Below are positions 47,499 through 56,647 of a stretch of DNA of 64,000 bases, one piece after another. The stretch comes from Shewanella metallivivens (lineage in GTDB: Bacteria; Pseudomonadota; Gammaproteobacteria; Enterobacterales; Shewanellaceae). The stretch lies in the NCBI RefSeq assembly GCF_028750675.1, contig NZ_JAQQPZ010000001.1, positions 413,327-477,326 of the forward strand, read 5' to 3'. Below the pieces are notes generated by a model, which was given only the letters and a program-made list of their open reading frames with translations, ran no database searches and was not told where the DNA came from. The first letter of the stretch is position 1, and the number at the start of each line of letters is the position of its first letter. Made by a program: the position numbers and the translations under genes.

Positions 47499-48053
47499 TT
47501 ATTGTTGATCACCTTGTTGCACCCAAATGAGCTTACCTTCACTTATTGATAAGGCCGCAAGCTTATTGATAAACCGCTGTTTGATGACAGGGTCCAATAT
47601 TGGGCTGCGCGATAAAATCCAAGCATATTGATTATTAGGCCCAATCACTAATGAGTCAGTGTACTGACCTTGGCTATTTTGTTCGATATCATGGATCTGA
47701 TAAGCGCCGTAAAAAGGCCCAAAAAAAGACACCTTGAGTAAACCTTTGTCATCACCGTCAATAAAGTAGGCTTTGCCTTCTGCTTGGTCCCATTGCTGCT
47801 CGTCTTGTTTAAATCCTTTATTAATCACCACCACTTTGTCACCGTCAATGCGGTATTGCGCTGTCACATTGGTCATTCCACGTTCAAATGAATGATCTAG
47901 GCGGGCAATCTCATACCAGGTTCCTAGGTACTGGTTCAGTTCAAACGGCTTGACGACATCCACTGGTTCATCGATGACCGTGCAGGCTGATAGTCCAAGC
48001 AACGATAATCCGAATAATGGTAAGGCGATGAGATGGTGTAATGACTTTTTCAT
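47499..48053 (-). CDS. Blc-like lipocalin lipoprotein
   Basis: 184-aa outer-membrane-type lipocalin. MKKSLHHLIALPLFGLSLL with lipobox LSAC gives the lipid anchor; the lipocalin signature is LNQYLGTWYEIARLDHSFE, with YAWILSRSP near the end. I chose the ATG at 48053, preceded by CGGAG. Lipocalins of this type bind lysophospholipids or fatty acids and are often part of sigma/ChrR stress regulons. Confidence 0.92.
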   Translation of the reverse strand: MKKSLHHLIALPLFGLSLLGLSACTVIDEPVDVVKPFELNQYLGTWYEIARLDHSFERGMTNVTAQYRIDGDKVVVINKGFKQDEQQWDQAEGKAYFIDGDDKGLLKVSFFGPFYGAYQIHDIEQNSQGQYTDSLVIGPNNQYAWILSRSPILDPVIKQRFINKLAALSISEGKLIWVQQGDQQ

Positions 48054-48093
48054 GGTTAACTCCGTTTTATACAACAATAGCGTTTAATGTCGA

Positions 48094-48119
48094 CTATACG
48101 ACTTAAGGGGTTGGTTTGA
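48094..48119 (-). promoter_or_regulatory. Weaker ECF11-like promoter upstream of lipocalin
   Basis: On the minus strand an AGATCA element, then 16 bases, then CGTATAG. The spacing and -10 equal those of the sigma-gene promoter; the -35 matches TGATCC at 4 of 6 positions. Coordinates are approximate to a few bases. Confidence 0.4.
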
Positions 48120-48237
48120 TCTTGAATTGCCCGGTTTAATCTTATTTTGTCGGTTGTGTCATGCTTACAAAGTCCTTTTACAGGCGTTTTTTAGTATAAT
48201 TAACCTGATTGTTATTTTTAGTTAGGTGGATTGTTTC

Positions 48238-49182
48238 ATGAATAAAGTGTTAGATACGGTAGACCAACGCACCCAATTAGTCGGTGAAAACCGTTTAGAA
48301 CTGTTGTTATTTCGCATTAGTTCCACACAATTATTCGCGATCAATGTGTTTAAAGTAAAAGAAGTGGTTAAGCTACCTGCAATCAATATACTACCCGGTA
48401 GTGATCCTAAAATTTATGGTGTTGCGAATATCCGTGGCGCATCCATACCTGTTATCAACTTACGCAAAGCGATAGGTTTTTCAACAATGCCTGTTACTGA
48501 CGACAGTAACTTAATCATTACTGAGTACAATCGCAGTGTGCAGGCCTTTTTAGTGGGTAAAGTTGAACATATTATTAATATGACTTGGAGTGATATTATG
48601 CCGCCGCCGAAAACATCTGGGGCACATAATTATTTAACTGCAATCACCAAGGTTGAGCAAGAGGGAATAACGCACTTGGTGTCTATTATTGATGTGGAAA
48701 AAGTATTGGCAGAAATCATTGATTATGATGTGAGCTTGTCAGAAGGAGTGCTCGACGAGAGCCTTGTGCCGAGTATGCCAGGCCGTAAAGTATTAATCGT
48801 TGATGATTCATCGACCGCTCGTAAACAAGTTCGTGACACATTAACACCTTTAGGCATTGATATCATCGAAGCTTCAGACGGATTACAAGCGTTGAGGTTA
48901 CTGCAGTCTTGGGCTGATGATGGCAAACATGTGGCCGATGAGCTGTTAATGATGATAACCGATGCGGAAATGCCAGAAATGGACGGCTATAAGCTGACCG
49001 CTGAAGTACGCGCCGACCCGCGTATGGCTGCGTTATTTATTACCTTAAATACCTCATTAAGTGGTAGCTTTAATAAAGCCATGGTTGAAAAAGTGGGATG
49101 TAACGAGTTTATTTCTAAGTTTCAACCTGACTTGCTGGTGGGTGTAGTGCAAGATCGTTTACGCAGTCTGTTGGCACAATAA
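48238..49182 (+). CDS. cheV: Chemotaxis protein CheV
   Basis: 314-aa adaptor with an N-terminal CheW domain (FRISSTQLFAINVFKVKEVV) and a C-terminal receiver domain (KVLIVDDSSTARKQVRDTL; phospho-Asp in MITDAEMPEMDGY). It links chemoreceptors to CheA and its receiver probably modulates coupling. The ATG at 48238 is preferred to the GTG at 48226. No other chemotaxis gene is nearby. Confidence 0.95.
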   Translation: MNKVLDTVDQRTQLVGENRLELLLFRISSTQLFAINVFKVKEVVKLPAINILPGSDPKIYGVANIRGASIPVINLRKAIGFSTMPVTDDSNLIITEYNRSVQAFLVGKVEHIINMTWSDIMPPPKTSGAHNYLTAITKVEQEGITHLVSIIDVEKVLAEIIDYDVSLSEGVLDESLVPSMPGRKVLIVDDSSTARKQVRDTLTPLGIDIIEASDGLQALRLLQSWADDGKHVADELLMMITDAEMPEMDGYKLTAEVRADPRMAALFITLNTSLSGSFNKAMVEKVGCNEFISKFQPDLLVGVVQDRLRSLLAQ

Positions 49183-49282
49183 CATTGCAGTGAGTGCGTT
49201 AATTAGCGCACTCATTCAAAGCAACTTGAGCCAACCGTGTGTCAATGACAAATCTTCGCGAGTTATCAAAGTGACTGACTTG

Positions 49283-49924
49283 TCACTGATCTGCATCTTC
49301 AATTAATTCGTCGATAATTTTTCGTTGGTGTTCATGGGTAATGCCAATATTAAGTCTGGCAATTTTTATCGCATGACCAAATTTTGCTTTGCCTAATAAT
49401 GTCACCAACTGTTGTAAAAATCGCGCATCTAAAGACAAGGTATTACTATAGTGCTCTATGGCTTTGGGTAAAGAAGTAAACCTCACACCGTCAAACTCAA
49501 ACCCTGCTTGATAATGACCATGCTCACCGTCGAGAATTATGCCATCAAGACTTAGGGGCCAACCTTTTGCGTTAATGCGTCCCTGAGCTATTTGATACAT
49601 CATCCAGGCACTTTTTTTAAAGCCACCAAAAATTTTGCACTCAAATTCAGATTCTGCCAACTCTTGTTCCGTCCAATTAATGCCAATGGCTAAATCTTTG
49701 CGGTAAATATGCATTAATTGATCTTTAACCGCATCGCGGCAATCCCAAATTGAGGTTAACGGGTTCTTTTTGGCTAATCCTAAACATTCTTTACAAGCTG
49801 GCACCGCTAGCGATGGATGTGGCGTGTGAGTCATGCGGTAGTAATCAAATACTTGATTACTGGGTTCTGCGCAAAACCAGCAGGTATGACGCTGCTCGAA
49901 TGGAATATCAATTAATGTAGGCAT
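49283..49924 (-). CDS. Hypothetical protein with two CxxC pairs
   Basis: 213 aa. The N-terminal part has HTCWFCAEPSNQ and, about 30 residues on, VPACKECLGLAKKN, a four-cysteine zinc-site pattern like those of HNH-type or zinc-ribbon domains. A charged alpha-helical C-terminus follows (ITHEHQRKIIDELIEDADQ). No catalytic HNH histidines are clear. I do not recognise the family. Confidence 0.7.
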   Translation of the reverse strand: MPTLIDIPFEQRHTCWFCAEPSNQVFDYYRMTHTPHPSLAVPACKECLGLAKKNPLTSIWDCRDAVKDQLMHIYRKDLAIGINWTEQELAESEFECKIFGGFKKSAWMMYQIAQGRINAKGWPLSLDGIILDGEHGHYQAGFEFDGVRFTSLPKAIEHYSNTLSLDARFLQQLVTLLGKAKFGHAIKIARLNIGITHEHQRKIIDELIEDADQ

Positions 49925-49960
49925 AAGGAGGCACGCTTTCAGTAACAAATGGTGTACTTA

Positions 49961-49992
49961 AAATAAAAAAGCCGCTCATAAAGAGCAGCTTA
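49961..49992 (-). terminator. Terminator after DUF2750 gene
   Basis: On the minus strand AAGCTGCTC, loop TTTAT, GAGCGGCTT followed by TTTTTATTT. Confidence 0.82.
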
Positions 49993-50011
49993 GATATTTT
50001 GATTCAAAAAA

Positions 50012-50371
50012 TTACTCTTTTTCGTAATCGACTAATTCTTTAGCTAATACGATAGGGTCAATTTCTTCACATTCTTGGTCGGCTTCCCAATCAACACCAA
50101 TTAATACGCCATCGTCATTTAAATCGCCAACCCAGTATTCTAAAAACTCAGTTAGGGTAATGGTCACTGCTTTGTAGTCGGCCCATTCTTCAGTGCAATG
50201 ACTGGTTGCGGCTTCTTCACTCGACCATAAAGGCATGACATCAGTGTCTTCAAATTCAGAAGAATCACATACAACCCAGCCTTCACCGGTTTCATCTTGT
50301 AAGCCCCAGAGTGTTTGATGCTGTTTTACGTTTTCGATAAAGCTGATTAGTGCAGGTGTTTGTTCGGTCAT
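50012..50371 (-). CDS. DUF2750-like small acidic protein
   Basis: 119-aa acidic protein starting MTEQTPALISFIENVKQHQTL, with WGLQDETGEGWVVCDSSE and MPLWSSEEAATSHCTEEWADY. This pattern fits DUF2750 (recalled, not searched). I chose the ATG at 50371; an open extension to 50449 looks non-coding. Function unknown. Confidence 0.8.
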   Translation of the reverse strand: MTEQTPALISFIENVKQHQTLWGLQDETGEGWVVCDSSEFEDTDVMPLWSSEEAATSHCTEEWADYKAVTITLTEFLEYWVGDLNDDGVLIGVDWEADQECEEIDPIVLAKELVDYEKE

Positions 50372-50596
50372 GATAAGTCGCTTCAATGAGTGAGAATTGA
50401 TTTCATTATACGGACTCAACGCATAAGGAAAAGGCTTAATTAATGACAATTATGTTTATGTTGAAACTTTGTACCAATTGAAATGTAAAAACACAATTTC
50501 TGATAAATAAACAGGGTTTAATGCTATCACCTCTTGTTTCCTGCATGGCGATGCGTCACGATATTCGTCATTCATTTGTGATAATTAAGTGTTTTC

Positions 50597-51844
50597 ATGA
50601 CCCATAAAAGCCGTTTTTCAGTGTTTATTGCTTCCATGTTTGTTTCGAGCTCATTACTCAGTGCTTGCGCTGCGTCGGCATCACCTGAGTCTGCTATTAA
50701 GCCCGATCCAGAATCCGTTCAAACGGATTTTGCGACTTGTGTGATTAACTTGCAGCAAAAAGCCAAGGTGGCTGGGATCTCACAGCACATTATTGATACA
50801 ACCGTGGCTAATTTAAAGTATGTACCTAGAGTCATTGAACTTGATAATCAACAGCCTGAATTTACCACAACCTTTGGCGACTATTTTGAAAAACGCGTCA
50901 CACCTTGGCGGGTCGAGCAAGGCCGCAAAATGATGGCAAAACACCATGACTTATTGACTAAATTAACCCATGAGTATGGTGTGCCAGGTCAATATATCGT
51001 TGCTTTTTGGGGCTTAGAAACTAATTTTGGCAGTTATAAAGGCAACATGCCTGTACTGGATTCTTTAGCAACGTTAGCTTGCGATCCTCGTCGCAGTGAT
51101 TATTTTACCGGTGAATTATTACAGGCACTTAAGCTTAAACAGCAATACCAATTTGACGACAGTAAAATGGTCGGGTCGTGGGCCGGTGCAATGGGGCATA
51201 CTCAGTTTATGCCAACCAATTACCGCAAGTATGCTGTAGACGGCGACGGTGATGGCATTGCTGATTTATGGAATAGCGAAGCCGATGCGTTAACCTCAGC
51301 GGCTAATTTTTTACAACACCTTGGTTGGCAAGCCGATGAGCGTTGGGGCAGAGAAGTATTGCTCCCAAGCAATTATTCATTTGAGTATTTAGGCAGTAAA
51401 TCGACCTTACCATTAAGCCAATGGCACGCGCTCAATATAAAAAAAACCAATGGTCAAGCTATCTCAACTCCGGACATGCAAGCCGCGTTGTATTTACCCG
51501 CGGGTCATACCGGGCCGGCATTTTTAGGGTATGCCAACTTTAATGTCATTATGCGCTGGAATCGCTCGGAATTTTATGCGATTTCGGTAGGACATTTGGC
51601 AGACAGAATTAATGGGGCGCCAGCATTAAGCCGTGCGGTGCCTAAACAGCCACGATTAAGCCGTGATATCGTTAAGCAATTGCAAGTCAAACTGAATGAG
51701 CAAGGGTTTGATGTGGGTAAGCCGGATGGCATTTTAGGCCGCAACTCGGTGTTAGGTTTGCAAGGTTTTCAGAAAAAGCATGGTTTAATTGCTGATGGTT
51801 TTCCTGATGCAAAGACCTTCGATAAGCTTGGGATTAAGTTATAA
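50597..51844 (+). CDS. Lytic murein transglycosylase, MltB-like lipoprotein
   Basis: 415-aa peptidoglycan-cleaving enzyme. The signal MTHKSRFSVFIASMFVSSSL ends in lipobox LSAC. The SLT_2 catalytic domain has the Glu in AFWGLETNFGSYKG and the following AGAMGHTQFMPTNY; a C-terminal PG_binding_1 domain (QVKLNEQGFDVGKPDGILG) completes it. The domain order matches MltB-type enzymes with a peptidoglycan-binding tail. Confidence 0.93.
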   Translation: MTHKSRFSVFIASMFVSSSLLSACAASASPESAIKPDPESVQTDFATCVINLQQKAKVAGISQHIIDTTVANLKYVPRVIELDNQQPEFTTTFGDYFEKRVTPWRVEQGRKMMAKHHDLLTKLTHEYGVPGQYIVAFWGLETNFGSYKGNMPVLDSLATLACDPRRSDYFTGELLQALKLKQQYQFDDSKMVGSWAGAMGHTQFMPTNYRKYAVDGDGDGIADLWNSEADALTSAANFLQHLGWQADERWGREVLLPSNYSFEYLGSKSTLPLSQWHALNIKKTNGQAISTPDMQAALYLPAGHTGPAFLGYANFNVIMRWNRSEFYAISVGHLADRINGAPALSRAVPKQPRLSRDIVKQLQVKLNEQGFDVGKPDGILGRNSVLGLQGFQKKHGLIADGFPDAKTFDKLGIKL

Positions 51845-52019
51845 ACATAAGCATTCAACGTGTGTACATCTAGGGCCAGTTGATCTTTCAACGTTGTTTT
51901 TTACTCGAACAAAATTCAACCAGCAAAGGTCAACAGGCCCTAGTTGAGGCTAACTTTTTTGTGGATGCCTTAGCGGGCTTTTGTTAAGCTTCGGCAAATT
52001 TTTGTGTTAAGGAATAATG

Positions 52020-52502
52020 ATGAGCATTAAAGACGATATGATTGTGCAGTTTAATTACACGCTGCGCGATGAAAAAGGCGAAGTAATTGAGTCAAACGAA
52101 GGACGCGATCCTATTGCGTACTTACATGGCCATGACAATATGATGCCTGGTATCGAAGATGCTATTACCGGTAAAGAAGTGGGCGACAAGTTTTCTGTCA
52201 CACCACCTGCAGCCGACACTTATGGTGAACGTCAAGAAGGCGCAGAGCAACGTGTTTCTGTAAAGCATTTGGTCGGTGCTAAAGTGTGGAAACCCGGTAT
52301 GGCTGCCATGGTACAAACCGAGCAAGGTCAACGCCAAGTGACTGTAGTTAAAGTCGGCAAATTTATGGCAACAGTTGATGTTAATCATCCATTAGCTGGC
52401 CGTGAACTGACTTTCGACATTGAAGTTGTCGGTACACGCGATGCATCAGATGAAGAAATCGCCCATGGTCATGCTCACGGTGCAGGTGGTCACCACCACT
52501 AA
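52020..52502 (+). CDS. SlyD-like FKBP-type peptidyl-prolyl isomerase with His-rich tail
   Basis: 160 aa. FKBP domain with an inserted flap (YLHGHDNMMPGIEDAITGKEVGDKF) as in SlyD, and a C-terminal HGHAHGAGGHHH that should bind nickel or other metals. AAGGA is 6 bases before the ATG at 52020, so this is preferred to the ATG just before it. SlyD acts as a chaperone/isomerase and in nickel delivery to hydrogenase in E. coli; that role here is inference. Confidence 0.92.
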   Translation: MSIKDDMIVQFNYTLRDEKGEVIESNEGRDPIAYLHGHDNMMPGIEDAITGKEVGDKFSVTPPAADTYGERQEGAEQRVSVKHLVGAKVWKPGMAAMVQTEQGQRQVTVVKVGKFMATVDVNHPLAGRELTFDIEVVGTRDASDEEIAHGHAHGAGGHHH

Positions 52503-52543
52503 GTAACCTGATCTCGGGTTAAGTAAGATTGCTGTTTAACTTG

Positions 52544-52575
52544 AAATCCCAAGTGAATCACTTGGGATTTTTATT
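52544..52575 (+). terminator. Terminator after slyD-like gene
   Basis: AAATCCCAAGTG, loop AAT, CACTTGGGATTT, then TTATTT. Confidence 0.85.
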
Positions 52576-52601
52576 TGTGGTGCGCATAAAAAGGAAAAAT
52601 C

Positions 52602-52829
52602 ATGGTCATCGACTTTTCAATCGGTAAAATTATTGTCACCGTGAATGAAATTCAGTGTCGTTTTCATGACAACCAGATTGTATTAACAGCCTCGGTAGAT
52701 GATATTAGTTGTTTTCACCAAGGGTTAGTTATTGCTGCCGATGCTGGCACAGTGCGTTGGAGCATCAAGCTTGATAATGCTGCGCAATTAGAACAAGTAT
52801 TAAATTGTACGGGAATACAAGCCCAGTAA
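52602..52829 (+). CDS. DUF3389-like small protein
   Basis: 75 aa, MVIDFSIGKIIVTVNEIQCRF at the start and GTVRWSIKLDNAAQLEQVL near the end. The pattern resembles the DUF3389 proteins of Shewanella and Vibrio (from memory). No membrane segment. It is 73 bp ahead of the esterase gene. Function unknown. Confidence 0.72.
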   Translation: MVIDFSIGKIIVTVNEIQCRFHDNQIVLTASVDDISCFHQGLVIAADAGTVRWSIKLDNAAQLEQVLNCTGIQAQ

Positions 52830-52902
52830 TACCTGGTGCATCCAGATTACTCATAACACGTAAATGTATGATGCAGCAACGATGCGATAAAAAGGATAAG
52901 TT

Positions 52903-53568
52903 ATGTCATCTTTAGAGAAAATTGTAATTGAACCACAAACCTCTGCTACAGCCTGTGTAATTTGGCTTCATGGATTAGGCGATTCAGGCGCAGGCTTTGC
53001 GCCAGTGGTTCCGGTGTTAGGTTTACCAAGCGATCACAGTATTCGTTTTGTGTTTCCTCATGCGCCAGAGCAAGCCGTCACCATTAATGGTGGCTTTGTG
53101 ATGCGCTCTTGGTATGACATTAAAAGTATGGATTTACATGACAGAGCAGATTTACAAGGGGTGATGGCCTCTGAGCAAGCTGTGAAGCAACTGATCAATG
53201 AGCAAATTGCCCAAGGCATCAGTGCCGATAAAATCGTGCTTGCTGGTTTTAGTCAGGGTGGGGTGATGAGCTTATTTACTGGCTTGCGCTTTGAGCAACG
53301 TTTAGCCGGTATTATGGCACTGTCTTGTTATTTACCTGGTGGAGAGGCATTACCTGAGCAATTAGCTGAAGCCAACCGCTCCACACCTATATTGCAACAC
53401 CATGGTGAGCAAGACGATGTGGTGCCATTGTTTGCCGGTAAAATGGCCCATGATGCGTTAGTGGCTGCTCATTATCAGACAACTTGGCACACTTATTCAA
53501 TGGCGCATAGCGTACTCCCTAATCAATTAACTGACATTGGTCAATGGATACAACAACAACTTAAATAA
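52903..53568 (+). CDS. Alpha/beta-hydrolase carboxylesterase (phospholipase/carboxylesterase family)
   Basis: 221-aa cytosolic serine esterase. Nucleophile Ser in LAGFSQGGVMS, WLHGLGDSG oxyanion region, catalytic Asp in GEQDDVVPL and His in YSMAHSVLP. It belongs to the acyl-protein thioesterase-like group acting on short acyl esters; the natural substrate is unknown. Confidence 0.93.
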   Translation: MSSLEKIVIEPQTSATACVIWLHGLGDSGAGFAPVVPVLGLPSDHSIRFVFPHAPEQAVTINGGFVMRSWYDIKSMDLHDRADLQGVMASEQAVKQLINEQIAQGISADKIVLAGFSQGGVMSLFTGLRFEQRLAGIMALSCYLPGGEALPEQLAEANRSTPILQHHGEQDDVVPLFAGKMAHDALVAAHYQTTWHTYSMAHSVLPNQLTDIGQWIQQQLK

Positions 53569-53875
53569 AAGTATTGTTGCATTGTTTTGATATGTAAACA
53601 GTAATGTTTTTTTATATCTTGTTAAAATAAGTGTTTTTTTAACGACTTAGTGGGTAAAACCATTAAGTCGTTTTTTTTACTTTTCATTAACTAAAATTTT
53701 AACATTTCATTGTTTTTTTAATGAGACAATTTTAATCATAAATGATTGTAAATATTGGATTAAATGTCATATTTTGTAATAAAAATGACATCAAATGCCG
53801 TCAATGTTGTAATATTAAGTCCGTGACATGGATATGTCACAGATTTAAATAACTTATTATAATTCGGGGTAAATC
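53569..53875. promoter_or_regulatory. Intergenic region with four ATGTCAY heptamers
   Basis: 307 bp. After the esterase terminator, ATGTCAT occurs at 53764-53770, its inverse ATGACAT at 53785-53791, GTGACAT at 53823-53829 and ATGTCAC at 53834-53840. The last two form a tight palindrome 35 bp before the nucleotidase ATG. It looks like an operator array; it does not fit CRP spacing. Confidence 0.4.
53641..53678 (+). terminator. Terminator after esterase gene
   Basis: AACGACTTAGTG, loop GGTAAAAC, CATTAAGTCGTT with one G-T pair, then a run of eight T. Confidence 0.9.
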
Positions 53876-55600
53876 ATGACAAACATGTTAATTAAAGGAT
53901 TAGTTGCAACAGCTGTACTTACAGCATTAACCGGTTGTGGCAGTGACAATGACAATAATGAAGTAGAAACTCCTGTTGCAACAACGTGTGCAGAAGCGGG
54001 GGCAGAGTGTAAAACCTTCACCGTTTTACACACTAACGACAACCACGGTCGCTTTTGGGAAAACAGCGATGGTGAGTATGGTATGGCTGCACGTAAAGCA
54101 CTGATTGATCAAATTCGTGCAGAAGTAAGCTCAAATGGTGGTGAAACACTGGTGTTATCAGGTGGTGATATTAACACCGGTGTTCCAGAATCAGATTTAC
54201 AAGATGCGCTACCTGACTTTATCGGTATGAACGAAATTGCTTATGATGCAATGGCTGTTGGTAACCATGAATTCGATAACCCTCTTGCGGTACTTGATTC
54301 ACAACGTTCAGTTGCAAACTTCCCAATGCTTGCAGCAAATATTTATAAAGCAGACGGGACTCGTTACTTCGACGCTTATAAAATATTTGATGTCAATGGT
54401 TTACGTGTAGCTGTTATTGGTTTAACGACTGAAGATACGGCAAAAATTGGTAACCCAGAATATATTTCAGATATTACCTTTACCGATCCTACAACTGAAG
54501 CAGCGAAAGTGATTGCTGAAATCAAAGACGCTGGTACTGCAGATATCATTTTCGCGGCCACACACATGGGTCATTATGCAGATGGTGAAAACGGCAGCAA
54601 TGCTCCTGGCGATGTGACTTTAGCACGTGCGCTTACTGAAGGTGACTTAAGTGCCATTATTGGTGGCCATTCACAAAACCCAGTCTGCATGGAACCTGAT
54701 ACAAATGCTTACGCTGACTTTGAGCCTGGCGATGATTGTGCTCCAGATATGCAAAACGGCACTTATATCATGCAAGCACACGAATGGGGCAAATACGTTG
54801 GCCGTGCCGACTTTGAATACTTCAATGGTGAATTACAACTTGCAAGCTACCAATTGATTCCAGTGAACCTGAAAAAGACTGTCACAGATGCAGATGGCAA
54901 TGAAACTGAAGAGTTTGTTGCTGATGAAATCACACCAGATGCTGACTTAGAAGAATTGCTTTCTTATTATCAAGAGCGAGGCCAAGGTCAATTAGATGAA
55001 GTGATCGCGACCACTGACGCTTTGTTAGACGGTGAACGTGCTAACGTGCGTAACATGCAAACTAACCTAGGGCGTTTAATTGCAGAAGCTCAACGTACCA
55101 AAGTGGGTGCAGATATCGGCGTGATGAACTCTGGTGGTGTGCGTGCTTCAATTGAAGCGGGTGACATTACTTACCGTGATGTACTGACAGTTCAACCATT
55201 TGGTAACACAGTAACGTTAATGACCATGACAGGTGCTGAAGTCACTGAGTATTTAAATACAGTCGCTTCTTTCCAACGTGGTGCAGGGGCTTATGCTCAA
55301 ATCACTGGCGTTAAAATGACCGTTGATTGTACCGCTCAAACCGTTGCTATTAGTGAAATTAACGGCAAAGATTATAGTGCCACTGATTCTTATAGCTTCA
55401 CGGTACCAAGCTTTAACGCTGCGGGTGGTGACGGTTACCCAGTGTTAGACCCAATCCAAACGGGTTATGTTGATGCTGAAGTGTTATACACTTTCTTCCA
55501 AGAGAAAGCGTCAATTGTTGCAGCAGATTATGCTCCAGTGGGCGACATAGTTTATGAAAACTCTGACAGCACATTAGGTTGTACTATTACAGCTAACTAA
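53876..55600 (+). CDS. UshA-like 5'-nucleotidase/metallophosphatase lipoprotein
   Basis: 574 aa. N-terminal calcineurin-like metal site (FTVLHTNDNHGRFWEN, AVGNHEFDN, IFAATHMGHYADG, IIGGHSQ) and C-terminal 5'-nucleotidase domain (GVMNSGGVRASIEAGD, PSFNAAGGDGYP). The signal MTNMLIKGLVATAVLTALTGCGSDND has lipobox LTGC. GGGG lies 9 bases before the ATG. It probably hydrolyses nucleotides or UDP-sugars outside the cytoplasm, complementing the CpdB-like enzyme at 29-31 kb. Confidence 0.92.
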   Translation: MTNMLIKGLVATAVLTALTGCGSDNDNNEVETPVATTCAEAGAECKTFTVLHTNDNHGRFWENSDGEYGMAARKALIDQIRAEVSSNGGETLVLSGGDINTGVPESDLQDALPDFIGMNEIAYDAMAVGNHEFDNPLAVLDSQRSVANFPMLAANIYKADGTRYFDAYKIFDVNGLRVAVIGLTTEDTAKIGNPEYISDITFTDPTTEAAKVIAEIKDAGTADIIFAATHMGHYADGENGSNAPGDVTLARALTEGDLSAIIGGHSQNPVCMEPDTNAYADFEPGDDCAPDMQNGTYIMQAHEWGKYVGRADFEYFNGELQLASYQLIPVNLKKTVTDADGNETEEFVADEITPDADLEELLSYYQERGQGQLDEVIATTDALLDGERANVRNMQTNLGRLIAEAQRTKVGADIGVMNSGGVRASIEAGDITYRDVLTVQPFGNTVTLMTMTGAEVTEYLNTVASFQRGAGAYAQITGVKMTVDCTAQTVAISEINGKDYSATDSYSFTVPSFNAAGGDGYPVLDPIQTGYVDAEVLYTFFQEKASIVAADYAPVGDIVYENSDSTLGCTITAN

Positions 55601-55649
55601 TTAAAGTTTAGGATTACATCCTAATACGTTAATGAATACGTGATTAAGT

Positions 55650-55676
55650 AAAAAGGTAGCCTAGGCTACCTTTTTT
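55650..55676. terminator. Bidirectional terminator after nucleotidase gene
   Basis: AAAAAGGTAGCC, TA, GGCTACCTTTTTT; also lies 3' of the convergent mutarotase gene. Confidence 0.92.
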
Positions 55677-55694
55677 GTTGCTTACAATGAGTGG

Positions 55695-56540
55695 TTACTG
55701 CCATGCAATATGCGTGGTGAGTGTATGGCTTTCACCTGGGGCGAGTTTCACGTTATCTTCTAACACATTAGCCGCTTCTAAACACACCATCGTGAGATAA
55801 TCATCGCTATTAAAGCGAGAGAGTCTTACCGATTTGTCTATCCACGGGTTCCACAATACTGCTGATTGACTATTTTCACGACTCACAAGAATGGTACCGT
55901 GCGGTGTATGCAGTGTTTGTAGAGGAGCTAAATCGGTATAAACACGATCGGTTTCTCGGTCAAACTCAACACTGTCTTGTGATTGTGTTATCGGACCTTG
56001 ACCAAACTCGATATATTTTGAGTGGCTAAAACCGGTAGCCTTTAACTGATGAATATCACCGATAGGGAAATAGCTGTGTAAGGCTTGGGTTAAATTAACA
56101 TGAGTGTCACCCAAATTGGTGTTAACAATACTAACAGATAAGGTTTCGCTTAACGTAAATAACACTTTGACTTCAGTGTTATGTGGCCAATATTGTTGTT
56201 CAAACTCACTCTTTGGCAAGGTAAACACTAAGTCTACAACTTGATTACGCATGTTAACTGATTCTAGTGACCAGATTTTATTGCGGGCAAAACCATGTTG
56301 TGGATATTCTGGGTTTTCATGTGTGCCAAACCAAGGCCAGCATACCGGAATACCACCTCGGATCCCATTGCCCGGTTGGTAATCATCTGCAGATGACACC
56401 CATAATAAAGGCGGTTTACCTTTTGGAGTAAATTGATCTATTTGGGCGCCTTGCATGAAGATCCGTGCTTGGCAAAGTTCAGTATTTACGTCTACATACT
56501 CAAGACCATTAGCGTGTTTTTGGGTAGTAACAGAACCCAT
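55695..56540 (-). CDS. D-hexose-6-phosphate mutarotase (YeaD-like aldose epimerase)
   Basis: 281-aa galactose-mutarotase-fold protein. GIRGGIPVCWPWFGTHENPEYPQ and LHSYFPIGDI carry the conserved Arg and His of the YeaD family, with LEAANV near the end. It interconverts anomers of hexose-6-phosphates. The ATG at 56540 (AAGGA upstream) is preferred to an extension to 56564. Confidence 0.9.
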   Translation of the reverse strand: MGSVTTQKHANGLEYVDVNTELCQARIFMQGAQIDQFTPKGKPPLLWVSSADDYQPGNGIRGGIPVCWPWFGTHENPEYPQHGFARNKIWSLESVNMRNQVVDLVFTLPKSEFEQQYWPHNTEVKVLFTLSETLSVSIVNTNLGDTHVNLTQALHSYFPIGDIHQLKATGFSHSKYIEFGQGPITQSQDSVEFDRETDRVYTDLAPLQTLHTPHGTILVSRENSQSAVLWNPWIDKSVRLSRFNSDDYLTMVCLEAANVLEDNVKLAPGESHTLTTHIAWQ

Positions 56541-56647
56541 AGTGTGTGTCCTTGTGTTAAACAACGTTAGTATTAAATCGCCAGAAAAGTAAATAGCTTA
56601 GCGTATTTAGGGCAAAGTGATAAACAGAGATTAAATTGTTCGATTGA

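Noticed and set aside
53823..53840. CRP site ahead of the UshA-like gene
   Set aside because: GTGA and TCAC are separated by 10 bases instead of 6.
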